Below are positions 32,301 to 45,190 of a stretch of DNA of 64,000 bases, in pieces (the first letter of the stretch is position 1; every line of letters starts with the position of its first letter). The notes beneath the pieces were generated by a model. That model searched no databases. It was not told where the DNA came from and saw only the letters and a list, made by a program, of their open reading frames with translations. Source of the stretch: Saposhnikovia divaricata (taxonomy: Eukaryota; Streptophyta; Magnoliopsida; Apiales; Apiaceae); assembly GCA_036435485.1 (NCBI GenBank), contig CM071595.1, positions 102,354,580-102,418,579 on the forward strand. The letters run 5' to 3'. The position numbers were made by a program, and so were the translations under genes.

Positions 32301-34708
32301 TCTCTTAGTGCTTATCGTTCTTCGCAAAGGTACTTGCCTCAGACAAAATTCCTACAGCATACTGTTCAATTTCTGACCTTTTCTATACCCTCTTCATATA
32401 TCTTCATTGTTTACTTTCCTCCGTCATAATATATTCATGGTATTCATGATACCCTAACATCATACATCTCAAGTCACTATACTTCCATGTTACTCGAAAT
32501 CTTGGACAACCATATACACATGAGTCACTTTAGTACGGGTGACCCCATCCCAAAAAGGTCTAGTGAATTCCCAATCAAAACATGGGTTGTTCGGCAGAAG
32601 ATTCAAACGATCTCATTAATGTTTCCTTTATATCAGAAGCCCTTGCAGTCGGTGCTTTCTTAGAAGCAACCCTGCTTTGTCTTTTCATTGCTGGTCTAGT
32701 CACTTTATAGTCCGTTGTGACTTGGCCTCAACTGGCCACACATAAAAATATATGATTTTAGGGGTTGGCTAATAGCATTACTTTTCTAGCAATTGCCGGC
32801 ATAGTGCCTTCTTCTTTGATACCTTTCTACCTTTCCAAAACTTTACTCCATATAAGTCTTAATCGACTACTCGGCACCGTCTCCGGTCACCTTTCCTCCA
32901 CTTTTATCTTTTCAACTATTCTTATCAATCCTGCGTGCCACACAAGCTTACCATTCCTGGCATAACAGCCTTTTCATTTAAGTCAATCCTGGAATTTCTC
33001 AGTCCGGCTGGTTTCTTACTTACATTTCCTATTTTCGTCCAGTCTCACTTCATCATTTTATCACTACCGTCGATTGTAATGCTCAGGGTCCGTTTACTAA
33101 CCCATTTTACAGCATCCTTACCCAAATCACAGGGTTTGCTCCAATTTTTACTCTCTTCCATGACATTCTCTGATAATGAGAAAGACAAGGTTTGCCAAAA
33201 TTCACCGAATTCCTTTCCAGACTCAGGGAAATTTTGATCAATCTACCCACCTACTGGTAACATTAAGGAGACCAGTTTCGAAACCTGAAGAATAGTTCTA
33301 TGAACCTCCAAGCAGGTGGAATCATAAGCAGTCATAGTTAACGAAATAATCATCATCGGATTGGAAGTTTACCCACTGGAGAGGAATCAATTATATCCAT
33401 CCCTTAGAAGGGAATCATTAGTTTCAAACTGAAACCTGTCACAACGTCCTGATATTCAATACTACCAAATGTCGGTCTACCTAACCCTTTATGCGAAGCG
33501 TCATTGGAAGCACAAAGTCTCCTTTTTCCATTAAGCAATGCCAGCTCTTGGTCATTACCAATTTCACCTTTTAGCTCCAGGAAGATTTTTCTCACATTTT
33601 TCTCTTTAACTGCTGATCGTATTACTTGATCTATAATAATTCCGTGTCGGAGTAAACTTAAGGTAACTACTATAATCCATTCAAAGAGAAGAAGGAATTT
33701 AATATTCCTCTGAATCACATGCATCTAACGTTTCTGGTTCATCATTTAACTGAGTTGAATTAACTCTATACTCAGTCTCTGGCAGTAGTCTCATTACGAG
33801 TTCATCTTGACTCACTGGTCTTATCTTCCGGTAGTTTCTGAGATCATTGTCTTGCTTACTACTTCCTTATATAACTCTACCCAATCATGCTATCACTTCC
33901 CAATGTCTTTACTTTCTAAATGATTCATTCATAAAATGAACATTTTCCTTAATAAAACCACCTTATTAACCTCAATTTGGTTCCATAATTTACAACCTAC
34001 GACACCTGCCTTCTCATGGCGAATTATTACTGACCATATTCATACTAATTCATTTATCAAATGATATGGCACTTACTGCCTCCTTCTCAACTATTCCTAG
34101 GGACTCTGCTCCTCGCCCTAAATCGATGTCTTTGATAATCATACATCCCTCTAGCTCTTTCTTTGTTAAGATGAAAATCTCTAAGGATTCTCATCTTTTT
34201 CCGTATAAGATCTCAAGTAATTCTTCCAATCCTTCTTTCTTGCTGGTACTACATCTGGTAGTCCGGCTATAAATTCAACATGCATCTTCAGATCTCTTAA
34301 TAATATCTCGGTTCTTTATACTCACTTTTCTGAGCACCATATCTTAATCATCACAGTCATTCTGGCTGCGACCCTCATTATCCATGGGTAAGCTCCTTAT
34401 CCTAACAGGATTTTCCTTATCTGCTGGAACCTCTTCCGGGTCTCCAGTAGGGTACTCCATCGAATTACCCGCTGATCTTCAGCATATAAAGCATCATCGC
34501 GTTGTCGCTCGTATGCCTCAAGGACAGTCGCCTTACTCGTCGATACGATATCGAGATAAGTTACTATCATTATACTTACGAGTTCCCATAAGGGTTTTAT
34601 ATGTCATCACTACATTAAGTAGTCCGACTATGAACTTGGCAAGAGTTCTTATTATCTTATTGAATTTATTGTTTTAACGTCACCTCATCTCTGGGGTTTA
34701 TAACGTAC

Positions 34709-34720
34709 GCTCTGATACCA
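34709..34720 (-). other. Primer binding site of element A
   Basis: On the minus strand TGGTATCAGAGC, four bases inside the 5' LTR end (34725). Complementary to initiator Met tRNA. Confidence 0.88.
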
Positions 34721-36099
34721 CTTCTGTAACACCCCCAGATCCGGGGTCCGGGATCCGGTGGTTACGGTTTCCAATTCTGTCCACAACAATTGAACTTTCC
34801 TTAACATAAATTAAATTACGTCTCTATAACCCAACACAACAATATAAAACACACCCGTTATAGTCCCAGAGATGAAATCAGAGTAACAATCAAATTTTTA
34901 TTAATCACATTATGAGTTCTTACAATCCAAAAGAATTTCAATATAAATACATACTCTTTGCCATCCATTTACATAAGTCATACTAGACCATATTCTTGGT
35001 ACTGAAAGAATAAATATACCCTACCAATAGCTTCTTCTTCAGCTCTGGTAGTCTCATCGTCCTCGCCCGCGTCGAGTGCGCCTTGTGCGAGTCATCTGGT
35101 CTAGCTGTTGTTGTGATATAATAATAAAGCAAGGGTGAGCAATAGCCCACCAATAATAATATATAACTGAACGATAATGTATAACAGTTCAAAAGTATCT
35201 TTCAAACCATATGCCATGCATTTACGGAAATGATGCCAGTATAATATGAACGATGAAGTTACAAGGTAACTTAAAGTATTTGTTTGTAGAAATATCTGCT
35301 ACATCAAATTAAGCGAGATATTCTTATTGTTATTAAGAAGAGGAACTTGCAAGAAAAGGTTGCAATTCCAGTTATGACCCTTTTCCAACTCTGCCAACAG
35401 TAATCATGTTGCAGGAAATAAATAAATTTGGATGATGAACCAATGATGGAGTATTCACCGCGCCCGCTGTTCCAATCTTGATGATCAGTCGAGATCGTAC
35501 AGCTCAATTTAGATTTACTACCGGTAGAAGGAAGAACTGACGGCTTTACTTGTATACCGCCTTACTAGCTCTCCCCGGCCAATGGTTGGGCCAAAGGGGA
35601 TGGACCGGTGCTACTCGGCCTCCTACACGACTCCTAGTTCAAATAGAATTCATGATTCTGAATGTAACGTTCGTCCCCCTTTCCCCAAGTATAATACTTG
35701 TTGATAAGACTCCACAAAGTAGTCGTATCTAGTTGGAAAGGAAAATTTACCAATAACTCCCAAGCTATTACTTGGTAACGGATATCAACTTGTTCCAGTA
35801 ATCTTACCCCTCGAAAGATGAGAAGGTAAGCAATGACTTAATAAGTCAACAGCACCCGAGTTACGGGTGAAGGAAATACTTTATGACCGGGAAGTCGACA
35901 AGATAAATAACATTTTCCAAGTAAGGTTCCCTTATTATTAAGGGGATAGACTCAAAGAAGAATGATGTCTGAGAACCTTTCTTGATATAAGATTAATAAT
36001 AATATGACTCCGGGATATTTTCTGTAATAATCGAAGAAGATAAACCTTATCGAGGTTATTCTAAGTATGGAATAAATATCCAGAGAATATTTATTGAAT

Positions 36100-36790
36100 T
36101 AAAATATTTTACAGATTATTTAGGAATATGAAAGAATATCTTTAATCAGAGTATTTCCCAAATAATTCTTGAAGAAATATCAAGAGAATATTTATTGCAT
36201 AATTAAATAATCAAATGAATATTCAAAATAATATTCATTACTTAATAAGTCCTGAAAGAAATATTTAAAATATTTAAAATAATATTCGATGATTAAATAG
36301 AACCCTGGATGAATATTCAAAATAATATTCATAATTAATTAGGAATTTAAATGAATATTGATAAAGTAATATTCATTTAATGAATAATATTCTAAATGAA
36401 TATCAAGTAATATTCATTTAGTAATCCAAGCTTTAAAGGAATATTCGATATAATATTCGATAAATAAATCAAGCTTCAGATGAATATTGAGGATAATATT
36501 CATCAAGTACTTCATATCTTAAATGAATTTTCAAAAGTAATATTTATTTAATAAAATAATATTCTAAATGAATGTCCAAATAATATTCATTTAGTCGTCT
36601 CATCTTTAGAAGAGTATTCGAAATAATAATCGATAATCAATTCGACTCTGAATGAATATTGAGAAATATTATTCGTTGAGAAATATTATTCGTTGAATAG
36701 TTACGTTCACATAATTATTTGAAGTAAGAATCGTTAAAATAATTAGTCTCGAACGAATATTCAAATAATATTCGTCGCCCAAATAATAGA
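36100..36790. repeat. AT-rich AATATTCAT / ATGAATATT array (A, second LTR)
   Basis: Copy of the array at 25540-26230, nearly identical. Confidence 0.75.
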
Positions 36791-37025
36791 AAATATTTGC
36801 TTAAATATTTTCCTCCGAGGTAATCTCGATATATCAAGGAATATGGACTCCCGGTCTATATTTGATTAATAAGATGTATACGCCCTTCTATGAGGGTCTT
36901 ACAATAACCGGCTTATAACTGATATATAACTATCTAGCTTATAAGCCAACAATAACATTCAGAGAACAAGTATATCAATTCAACTTGAAAGTAGGCATGC
37001 ATGCAATGGCATATGTATATCAGCA

Positions 37026-37028
<3 letters not shown>

Positions 37029-37082
<54 letters not shown>
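37029..37082. repeat. (AT)n microsatellite, 54 bp
   Basis: A pure AT run, 28 bp longer than in the partner LTR. Confidence 0.9.
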
Positions 37083-37086
<4 letters not shown>

Positions 37087-39438
37087 TCAATCACAACAAC
37101 AGCCTAAAAGAAGGGAATTGAAACTTGCCTGGTAGTCGAGTACGGTAAGGGGTAGTGGTAGCGGGTCCCGGTTCAGCTTGGTGATCTATAAATAGCCAAG
37201 GCATTCGGGATTAATCACTTAACATATTAAAAGTTAAGTTATACTTAATTCGAAACACGTTCTCGAGTTATCTCGTTATACCCCTTTTTGTGGATTACTT
37301 TTATCACTGATCCGACCCGACATTCGTTCGTTAATACGACATGTCATTGTACTTATACTTGGGACATACTTAAATCATATGAGTTCTAAAGTCGATCGTT
37401 ACGAACCAATACTATACTCCGAGTTTTATCGCCCGTTTTCTAAGTGTTTTACCGAAGTTATAAAAGAGTCGTCTTTTAGGGGTTCGTTCGCGTTTAACCT
37501 CGATTCGAACATTTTTAATAAATCGAAAAATGATCCTTTTGACATACGGTTTTCTTTCACGCCTTCCTTTTTACCTCTACTATTTATTTACCAAGATTCG
37601 CCTATCCTATCATGGCAGATAAGGTCTCTGGACAGTAGGGGTTAGACATGTAAAATGGCATACAAAACATGGTATTGCAAAATCGGGCATTATAACGGCT
37701 GTAAATCGAATATCTACCAATTTCGAATCTTCCCATAAACATAGTATCCAACCCAAACAACATATACATGACTTATATACATGAATTGAGGCCAAGCAAT
37801 GCCTTTCCGTTCATCTAGCTATTTCCATCATTAATCCAAAATCCATACATAATCATGCTTATAATCTTAACATAACCATAACTAAGTTATAACCATCATA
37901 AACATGCTTAAATCTCAAACAAGGGTTAGGGTTTCAAGAGCTTTATACCTTCCTTGGAGTGTGTAAAGACCTTGCTAAGCTTTGCATAGTCCTTGTATAC
38001 CCATAACCAAGCTTAGATCATCCTATAAATCAAGAAAATCAAGAGTTGTTCTTGAAAATCACTATTCACCCTAGTCTTTGATGATTTCTTTGAAAATGGA
38101 AACAAGAGAGTTTGGCTTTGAAATTTTTAGGGGATCACTTTTGGGAAATGTAAGACTCACCATAATTTTTACAAGATCAAGAGATGGTGGGAAGAAGGGT
38201 TTTGATTTTTGAATTAAGGGTATGGCCGAATGGAATTTTCAAGGGGGGGGAGAGTTGCTTGGTTTATTTTGTTTTAATCTCATCCATTCTCATCTATTAC
38301 CAAGATAATATCTTGTATAAATTCACTTTATTAAAGTGATGAGGTGTTGGATGAGGAAATACCATGACAAGTGTTGAAAATGTGGTGGTTTTAGCCTAAC
38401 TACATGGTTGCCTTGCTAAGTACTTAGTTGCATTCTCTAGGGTGCTAGTTCCTTGATTCTAGTTTGGTTACTAGATATTTTATACTAGTAGCTTGCATAA
38501 GACTCTTGCTTCCTCTGCTTGTTTCTGTGTCCGGTTATTGCCCGTTTCGATTGATCGTTCGTAGGAATATTTCACGGATTTCTAATTAGGGTTTACCGGG
38601 AATCCTTTTTAATATTAATACTTTCATTCTCCATCTTTCATTCTAACTTTCCAATTTATATTCCTTAAATCCATTCGTTAAATACTTAAGGCTATCAGTG
38701 TCCAGGAACTCTCGGAGAAAATAAAAGTGCGGTTTTTCAGAATCCGACAGCTTTTACATACACTTATTTTCCCCCTGGATCACTAATACGAACTCGGAAA
38801 TCCGTTCCGAATGCTTCTATATAGTGTCGTCTCATATTATTATATACTCCCACCAAAACACTATTCATTCTGTATTCTTTACTTGTTCTCTTAGGGTGGT
38901 ACAATTGTCCGTATTCTCTTTCGATCGTTCCTTATCCTTTTTACGGAACTACTGGATTAATCGTTACCGATCTGGATGACATGAGAATATTCTCCTGCTT
39001 GAAATTGCCATATCTTATTCCCTTAGAAGATAGATTATTCTTACCTATGTTGTTACCCTTTAGCATTCTTCAAGACATAGAAATAATAAAGTCGAATTCC
39101 ATTCATTCTTTCCAAATATCAATTATTACATTGTAGCCATAACCACTCCTCAGTGGTTTCCTACCTTCATTCTTAAATCAAATATAATAACATCCCAAAA
39201 TATCAAATCCTCAAAGTTAATATCTCAATTCTTGGATTATAATAATATTTAATCCACTGTCCGGTCAAATATTATACCGAAAAGAATTTGGAATTTCTGA
39301 ATTCCGATCGTCTCTGCATTCACTTATTTCCTCCGCGTATTACTAATATGACTTCGAAACATCCATATCACGTCCCGTACATAGGGTTGAGTGAAAAGTT
39401 TTCCAACTTACAAAATCACTATTCATCCACCAAATTAC

Positions 39439-39508
39439 TATGCACGTACAGGAAACACTATGCACGTACGGGAAATACTATGCACGTACGGGAAATACTA
39501 TGCACGTA
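39439..39508. repeat. 20-bp tandem repeat with CGTACG core (second LTR of A)
   Basis: Same four-copy array as at 28951-29020. Confidence 0.85.
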
Positions 39509-39772
39509 CTAATTTCCCTTCAAGGATCCATTAGCTCCTTCCTGGATGGTAGATTATTCTTATCTAGGTCCTCAACCATCGAATTGCTCTATTCTGACAA
39601 TATACGAATGCATAAGGATCATTGTCCAAAGCAATATCCATTCATTACAATCATTGTTCTTTGAAACCACCATTCATTAGAGCTGGTGACCTTGTTGTCG
39701 GAATCATTGTTCCTCATTTTATCATTACTTAATAACAAGTTTTAATTATATCCAAAATTTGGGGTTCTTACA

Positions 39773-40701
39773 AGAAGTATGAAGTCCTAATATTTTCTTT
39801 GAAAATGAAGTATATACATGAAAGTAGATTTTTTTCTAATTTCTTCCGCATTTTCTGACTTATCATGTGCTCAAGGGAATTGAAGCATCACAACTTCTGA
39901 TTGAAAAATCCTAATATTGAAACAAAGTATACACATGAATTTGCCTATAGGTAAAAATCCTGATTCCCAACTTCTAACTCCTTTATTTTAAGCTATCCAT
40001 ATCTAGGTTACTTAAAGGCTGAGATATTTGCAAATTTATGTTGGTTAACATACATGAAGCTACTGAAGTTTAGTACGAGCCAAGTTATGCAATATTTTCA
40101 AATTATGCATTCCCATTTATTTAGTGATAGAAACTAGAGTGGGACTTGAAAATAAACAAATAGAATATATATAGATTTGCGTATGTGAGGTTGATTTTTG
40201 GTCCAGTGAAAAATGAAGCTATGCTTGCCTAAACCTTACTTGGCCGAAATGTAGATATGCAACTGCAACCTAGCAACAGATGTAAATAGAAGAAGAAAAA
40301 GCTTTGGAAATATGCTTTGCTGCTAGGATTATAAATGCCTTAATCACCTCTGATGGGTATTTTATTATTTTTTGCACAAGATAAGTTAGAAATGTTATGT
40401 TGATGGTACTTTACTCTGTAAAATTTAAGGCATTGCGAGGTTATATGTTGGTTTTGAATAGTGCGTGATTTTTCTTTTACGAATATCTCCTCTACCAGGT
40501 AATAACATAGGAAGCCTGTGAATTTGTGGTACCAATTTTTAAAATTTAGTAGAAGTATAACATTTTAGTTCCTGGGAATTTTAACATCAATAATTTACTT
40601 TCGGTATCTTACTGTGATGAGTTTATACCAGTTTAATGAAATGAAGATTTTCCATGGTCTCTCTGCTGGCAATTAATTTATTTTGGGTACTATCTTCTCA
40701 G
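39773..40701 (+). other. Host intron sequence upstream of the SBP-box exon
   Basis: AT-rich, without a coding frame or recognisable repeat. It ends in the polypyrimidine/acceptor stretch TACTATCTTCTCAG at 40688-40701. Confidence 0.55.
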
Positions 40702-40789
40702 GTTCCATCAGCTGCCTGAATTCGACCAAGAAAAGTGTAGCCGTCGTAGACGTCTGGCTGGGCACAATGAGCGTCGAAAGAAGCCACAA
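40702..40789 (+). CDS. SPL: SBP-box transcription factor exon 2 (SPL family), possibly a pseudogene
   Basis: After the acceptor TTCTCAG the frame (phase as in SPL genes, Arg codon split) reads FHQLPEFDQEK, CSRRRRL and AGHNERRKKPQ. This is the second half of the SBP DNA-binding domain: the end of zinc finger 2 and the bipartite nuclear localisation signal. SPL proteins bind GTAC-core promoter sites and control flowering, leaf and shoot traits. The family's conserved intron falls exactly before FH. After KKPQ a donor GTGCAT fits an exon end as in SPL9/15-type genes; read through, it stops at 40814-40816. The canonical order KRSC is KCSR here, so the zinc-ligand Cys position carries Arg. Exon 1, with zinc finger 1, is not in the window and should lie to the left, beyond the nested elements. 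Confidence 0.85.
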
Positions 40790-41104
40790 GTGCATCCAAT
40801 TTTCTTATCTTTTTAGTTTTATCCCTCCATTGTTCACTATATTTTTTTTTGATATTACATTGTTTACTAGAATTTATGTCTTATATTTGTTCCTTGTTAT
40901 TGTGAGATATTGATTTTAGATATTCGTGGTTTATTTCGGTTAGAGTAATTTGACTTCTTAGTACAACTTTTGTTGGGATGTTTGTATGATTGGAGTTGGC
41001 ATGTATATATCTATTTGCGTTATGCATTTTTTTTCTATATTTTTTGTTTAAAAAATTATTATTATTATAGGGGAAGAAAATAAAAAAAACTGATATATGC
41101 TTTC
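40790..41104 (+). other. Sequence downstream of the SBP-box exon
   Basis: AT-rich with T and A runs. No further exon is recognised. If the donor at 40790 is used, this is intron 2. Confidence 0.4.
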
Positions 41105-41365
41105 ATAGTGTTTCTAGAAGTGCTATTTAAGTAAGTATCATGTACTAAAATAGCACTTCAATAAGCGCTAGACAAGAACATGCGCTTAGGAAACACTTAC
41201 TTAGATAGCGCTTCCGAAAATGCTATCAAAGAGCTGCACTTACAGAATGGCAAAAAAAACGCTATGTAACTAACTCTCACTTCAATAACGGCTCCTTAGA
41301 TAGCGTTTAAAAACACTATGTAAGAGCAACAAAAAGCGCTATCTAAGTGCTAATCTGTAGTAGTG
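41105..41365 (-). mobile_element. CACTA (En/Spm-like) transposon end with subterminal repeats
   Basis: On the minus strand the end reads CACTACTACAGATTAGCACT at 41365, a CACTA-type terminal inverted repeat. It is followed by many copies of TAGCGCTT / AAGCGCTA and TAGATAGCGC in both orientations, as in CACTA subterminal regions where the transposase binds. The opposite end with CACTACTAC is not seen, so the copy is truncated or one-ended. The flank ATG (41366-41368) would be the 3-bp duplication. The left limit is approximate. Confidence 0.6.
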
Positions 41366-41993
41366 ATGGTCTACTAGGTTCATTATTTGAGCTTCACGAG
41401 ATACGCTATTCTGTGAAGAAAAAATTAACAAATTAAACATACAAATCGAAGAAGTAGTTGCTAACGACAATCATCTCCTACTCATAAAGTCATCGTAGTT
41501 TTTATAAACTATTTATTGTAACAATACCTCACTTTTACTAATTTATACCACAACTTGTCAATTAGAAGAAGCATACAAATTTGAGAAGCATACAAATTAC
41601 AAATCGAAGTGAGTGAATATAACCCAAAATCGAAACTCGGATTCATGAAAAACCCTAATTTGAACCCAAATCCAAGAAGCCCCAAACTAAATCAAACCAC
41701 CAATAGAATTGAAAGAGAGAAAAGCTTTGACGCCCGAAGATAGAGAGTGAGACAGAGCGATTATTGCGGACACATCAAGCATTTGTGGGAGAGATAGAAG
41801 TTCTGTTTGTATTCTACGGGAGAAGTAAGTTGTGGGTGTTTGGATTTGTGAGCGGCTCTTGAAAAATAATGGGGAAGTAGAAGGGGAAACGAAATGATGG
41901 GGAAGAGGGAAATGAAATTTCATTAAGGGGGGAAATATATTATTGGTTGAGGGCAGAAATAAAAGCACATGAAGTAAATTTTGGCTTGATTAA
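41366..41993. other. Host or unknown DNA, 5'-leader-like on the minus strand
   Basis: On the minus strand it is rich in CTCTCTC/TTC tracts and AGGGTTT-type motifs like a plant 5' leader, with a 93-codon frame (41968-41687) of no known family. I cannot assign it. It ends at the LTR of element B; its last five bases ATTAA should be that element's TSD. Confidence 0.3.
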
Positions 41994-44519
41994 TGTAAGA
42001 ACCCCAAATTTTGGATATAATTAAAACTTTTTATTATGTACTAAGGTATTGGTGAATAGTGATTAGGACTACGATGTAACGATTGAGAGAATGAATGAAA
42101 GGAATAGATTTGGATTCAAATGTTTATATGCCATGAAGAATACTATTGGTTGACGCTTTAGATAAGAATTATCTATCTCCTAGGGAATTGAGATTTGATA
42201 ATTCGAAAGGAGAAGGTGATACTTATGTCATCCAGATCGATATCTGTTATTGGTCCAGTGGGTCCGTAAAAAGGTTAAGGAACGATCGAAAGAGATCAGG
42301 GACAATTGTTCAACCCTAAGAGGATAAGTAAAGAAAAATGGATGAATAGTGATTTTGGTGGATTTTGGAATATTATTAGACGACGCTATATAGAAGTACC
42401 CGGAACGAAATTCTTAGTTCGTATTAGTGATCCAGGGGGAAAAAGAGTGTATGTAAAAGCTGTCGGATTTTGAAAAATAGCATTTTTATTTTCCCCAAGA
42501 TTTCCCTTGACACTGAAAGACTTAAGGAATTATTGAAGGGATTTAAGGAAAATAGGTTTAAGAATTATTAAAGAGAATGGAGGATGGTAGTATAAATATT
42601 AAGGAGGTTCCCGGTAAAATCCTAACTAGAAATCTTCGAGATATTCCTTCGAACGATCAACGAATTAAGCAATAACCGGACAAAGAAACAAGCCGAGAAT
42701 CAAGATACATGCATGTGCTAGTAGAAAATATCTAGCAACCAAGTAGTTACTTAAGCAACTAGCACACTTAGAATCAAAACCAAGTACTTAGCTCATTCCA
42801 TCATCAATCCACTAAAGACCAACACTTGTCTCTTGAAATACCTCATCCATGACATAACCACCTTTATTAAAGTAGTTTTATGATACATATTATCTACACA
42901 CATCATTAATAATTCATTTTATCACCAACAAAGCAAGAGAAGCAAGCCAAGAACACCATTCTCCCACTTAATACCCCATTCGGCTTCTTCCTTAATTCAA
43001 GAGGAGAAATCAACCTTCCAACCATCATTTGGTCTCCAAATTTTTATGGTAAGTCATATAATTCATAAAAATGATCTCCTAGAAATATTAGCCCCAAACT
43101 CCTCTTTTACCATTTTCAAATAAATCCTCAAAGAGGAGGATGAATAGTGTTTTAATGAAAACTAATCTTTGATTTTCTTGTTTTCATGATTGATTTAGCA
43201 AGCTTAAGGCAATCCAAGGACCATACCAAGCTTAGTGAGGCTAGAATATACTTCGAGGGAGGTATAAACATCCTAAAATATAGCTTTTACTTTGAGTTTA
43301 TTTGAGTAATAAGAAGGATTGGTTGATTAGTGGTTGATATGTTAGTTATATGTTTAGATCCTTGGATTTGTGGTTGATTATGGTTGATGATCCATGAGAT
43401 GGTTATAAGGAGATGTTATTGATCTTGTCATGATGTTTATCATGTGTTTAAGTGGTTGATTTGATCATGGTGTGATCGTGATAAAGTGTAAAAACTTTGG
43501 AAAACGCGTAAACGTAGCCGTTATAATGTCCGATTTTACAAAACCATGTTTTGTATGCCATTTTAATATCAAAACCCTACTGTCCAGAATCCTTTTCTGC
43601 CATGTTTAGATAGTACATGTTTTAAGGTTCGTTTTGACGTGTGAATCGTAACATTTAGATTTACGGTTTAGGAGTTATGATAAAATTCATAAAATTGGTT
43701 CGGAACCGTAAGTAAAAGTTCGTAACTTCAATTGAACCCTCGTAAAACATATTACTCAGTGGCGAATCTTGGTAAATAAATACTAGGGGTCATAAGGAAG
43801 GTATGAAAGAAAACCACATATCAAACGGATCATTTTCCGATTTTATAAAAATGTTCGAATCAAGGTTAAACGCGAACGAACCCCTTAAAAGTATAACTTT
43901 GGTTATGACTTAGAAAACGAACGATAAAACTCGAGGTATAATCTCGGTTCGTAATCGATCGACTTTAGAACTTATACGACTTAAGTATATACCGAGTGTG
44001 GGTATGATGACATGTCGTAATAACGAACAAATGCCGGATCGTATCGGTAATAAAAAGAGTTACACTAAAAAGTGTATAACGGGATAATTCGAAAACGTGT
44101 TTCGACTTAAGTGAAGTTTATACTTAAACTTTTAAAAGGTGTTAAGTGGTTAATCTCGAATGTTCTGATTGTTTATAGATCATCGAGCAGACCCAGGGCA
44201 CGCTATCTCCACCCACACCTGAATACCAGGCAAGTGTTCAAACCTTTGAACCTGTTGTTGTGATAATATATGTATATGATTCTGTTTTACATATGCCATC
44301 GCATGCATTCCTGTTTCCAATTATATTGTGACTCTTGGTTTTGTGATACTTGTTCCCTGAATTGATTTTGGCTTATAGACTAGATACAAATTAACAGTGA
44401 TAAGCCAGATTGTTTTGGTAAGACCCTTAGCGAAGGGCATATGATATTTATTCTAAATATAGACCGGGAGTCGGTATTTTGAGATATAAATAGTCGTGGA
44501 AACCCGGAGGGATTCCAAC

Positions 44520-45190
44520 GACAGATTATTATTTATCTGAGGAATGTTATTATTAAACGTTATATATATTCCAATAAAGTATCAATTACTTGGAAATATT
44601 TCGAGGAATGTTATTCGAGTACTATCTCAGTCGAGAGATATTAAATGAATATTAGTTTCGAATATTCATTTAGAGTTGATTATTTAATAAATATTATTTT
44701 GATATTTATTAGAATGTTATCTATTAAATGAATATTACTTTCGATTATTCATTTAAGGTTTTATGTACTTGATGAATATTATTTTAAATATTCATTGGAA
44801 GTTCTATTTAATTAAGGAATATTATCTCGATATTCCTTTAAAGTTTTGATTACTAAATGAATATTATTTGGATATTCATTTAGAAGATTATTTATTAAAT
44901 GAAGGTTATTTGGATATTCATTTAGAAGATTAAATATTAGATGAACATTATTTTCAAATATTCATTTAAGGTTTGACTTATTTATTGAATATTATATCAA
45001 ATATTTATTGGAGTTTAATTATTTAATGAATATTATTTCGAATATTCATTTAAAGAGGGATTTATTTAGTACATAATTCCATATATTCATTCGAGGATTA
45101 CTTACGAGCAATATTATGAGTTAATAATATTCCGTATTATTATTGAGTAAATAAATATTCTTGGAATATTTATTTAATTCTTTTAAAATT
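44520..45190. repeat. AT-rich AATATTCAT / ATGAATATT array (element B)
   Basis: Diverged version of the array in the LTRs of A, with ATGAATATTATTT and ATATTCATTTA motifs every 40-60 bp. Its persistence in two diverged elements suggests the array is an old LTR component. Confidence 0.7.

Larger units (their letters stand above)
29285..34724 (-). pseudogene. Element A internal region: decayed chromovirus pol
   Basis: No frame longer than about 100 codons has pol content, but traces remain on the minus strand. An RNase H-like DASHKGLG lies at about 33510-33480. An RT-palm trace RVLINDILIYP (compare YIDDI) lies at 31884-31850. The RNase H end KANEVVDNL lies near 31420-31390. The integrase C-terminal module LSPRLIGP lies at 30740-30700. 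A chromodomain-linker trace (LTYERQPVENHG) lies at about 30560-30510. The order places the DASHKGLG part before the RT trace, opposite to normal. A gag-like reading trace follows the PBS. The rest has no recognisable content. Confidence 0.6.
34725..39772 (-). repeat. Element A LTR, 5' copy (5048 bp)
   Basis: Same ends as the partner at 24163-29284. It differs by a 100-bp deletion at 37602/37603 (corresponding to 27013-27112 of the partner), a longer AT run and single-base indels. These add up exactly to the length difference of 74 bp. Confidence 0.92.
24158..39777 (-). mobile_element. Element A: complete LARD-like, chromovirus-derived gypsy element with 5.1-kb LTRs
   Basis: The element proper is 24163-39772 (15,610 bp), flanked by AGAAG at 24158-24162 and 39773-39777. 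Both LTRs, an initiator-Met PBS, a PPT and a 5.4-kb internal region are present on the minus strand. The internal region has only decayed pol traces. By eye the LTRs differ at about 25-30 substitutions in 5 kb plus a few indels, so insertion is recent. The PPT, hairpin and LTR start match the chromovirus at 8529-8583, a plausible relative of the autonomous helper. Confidence 0.92.
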
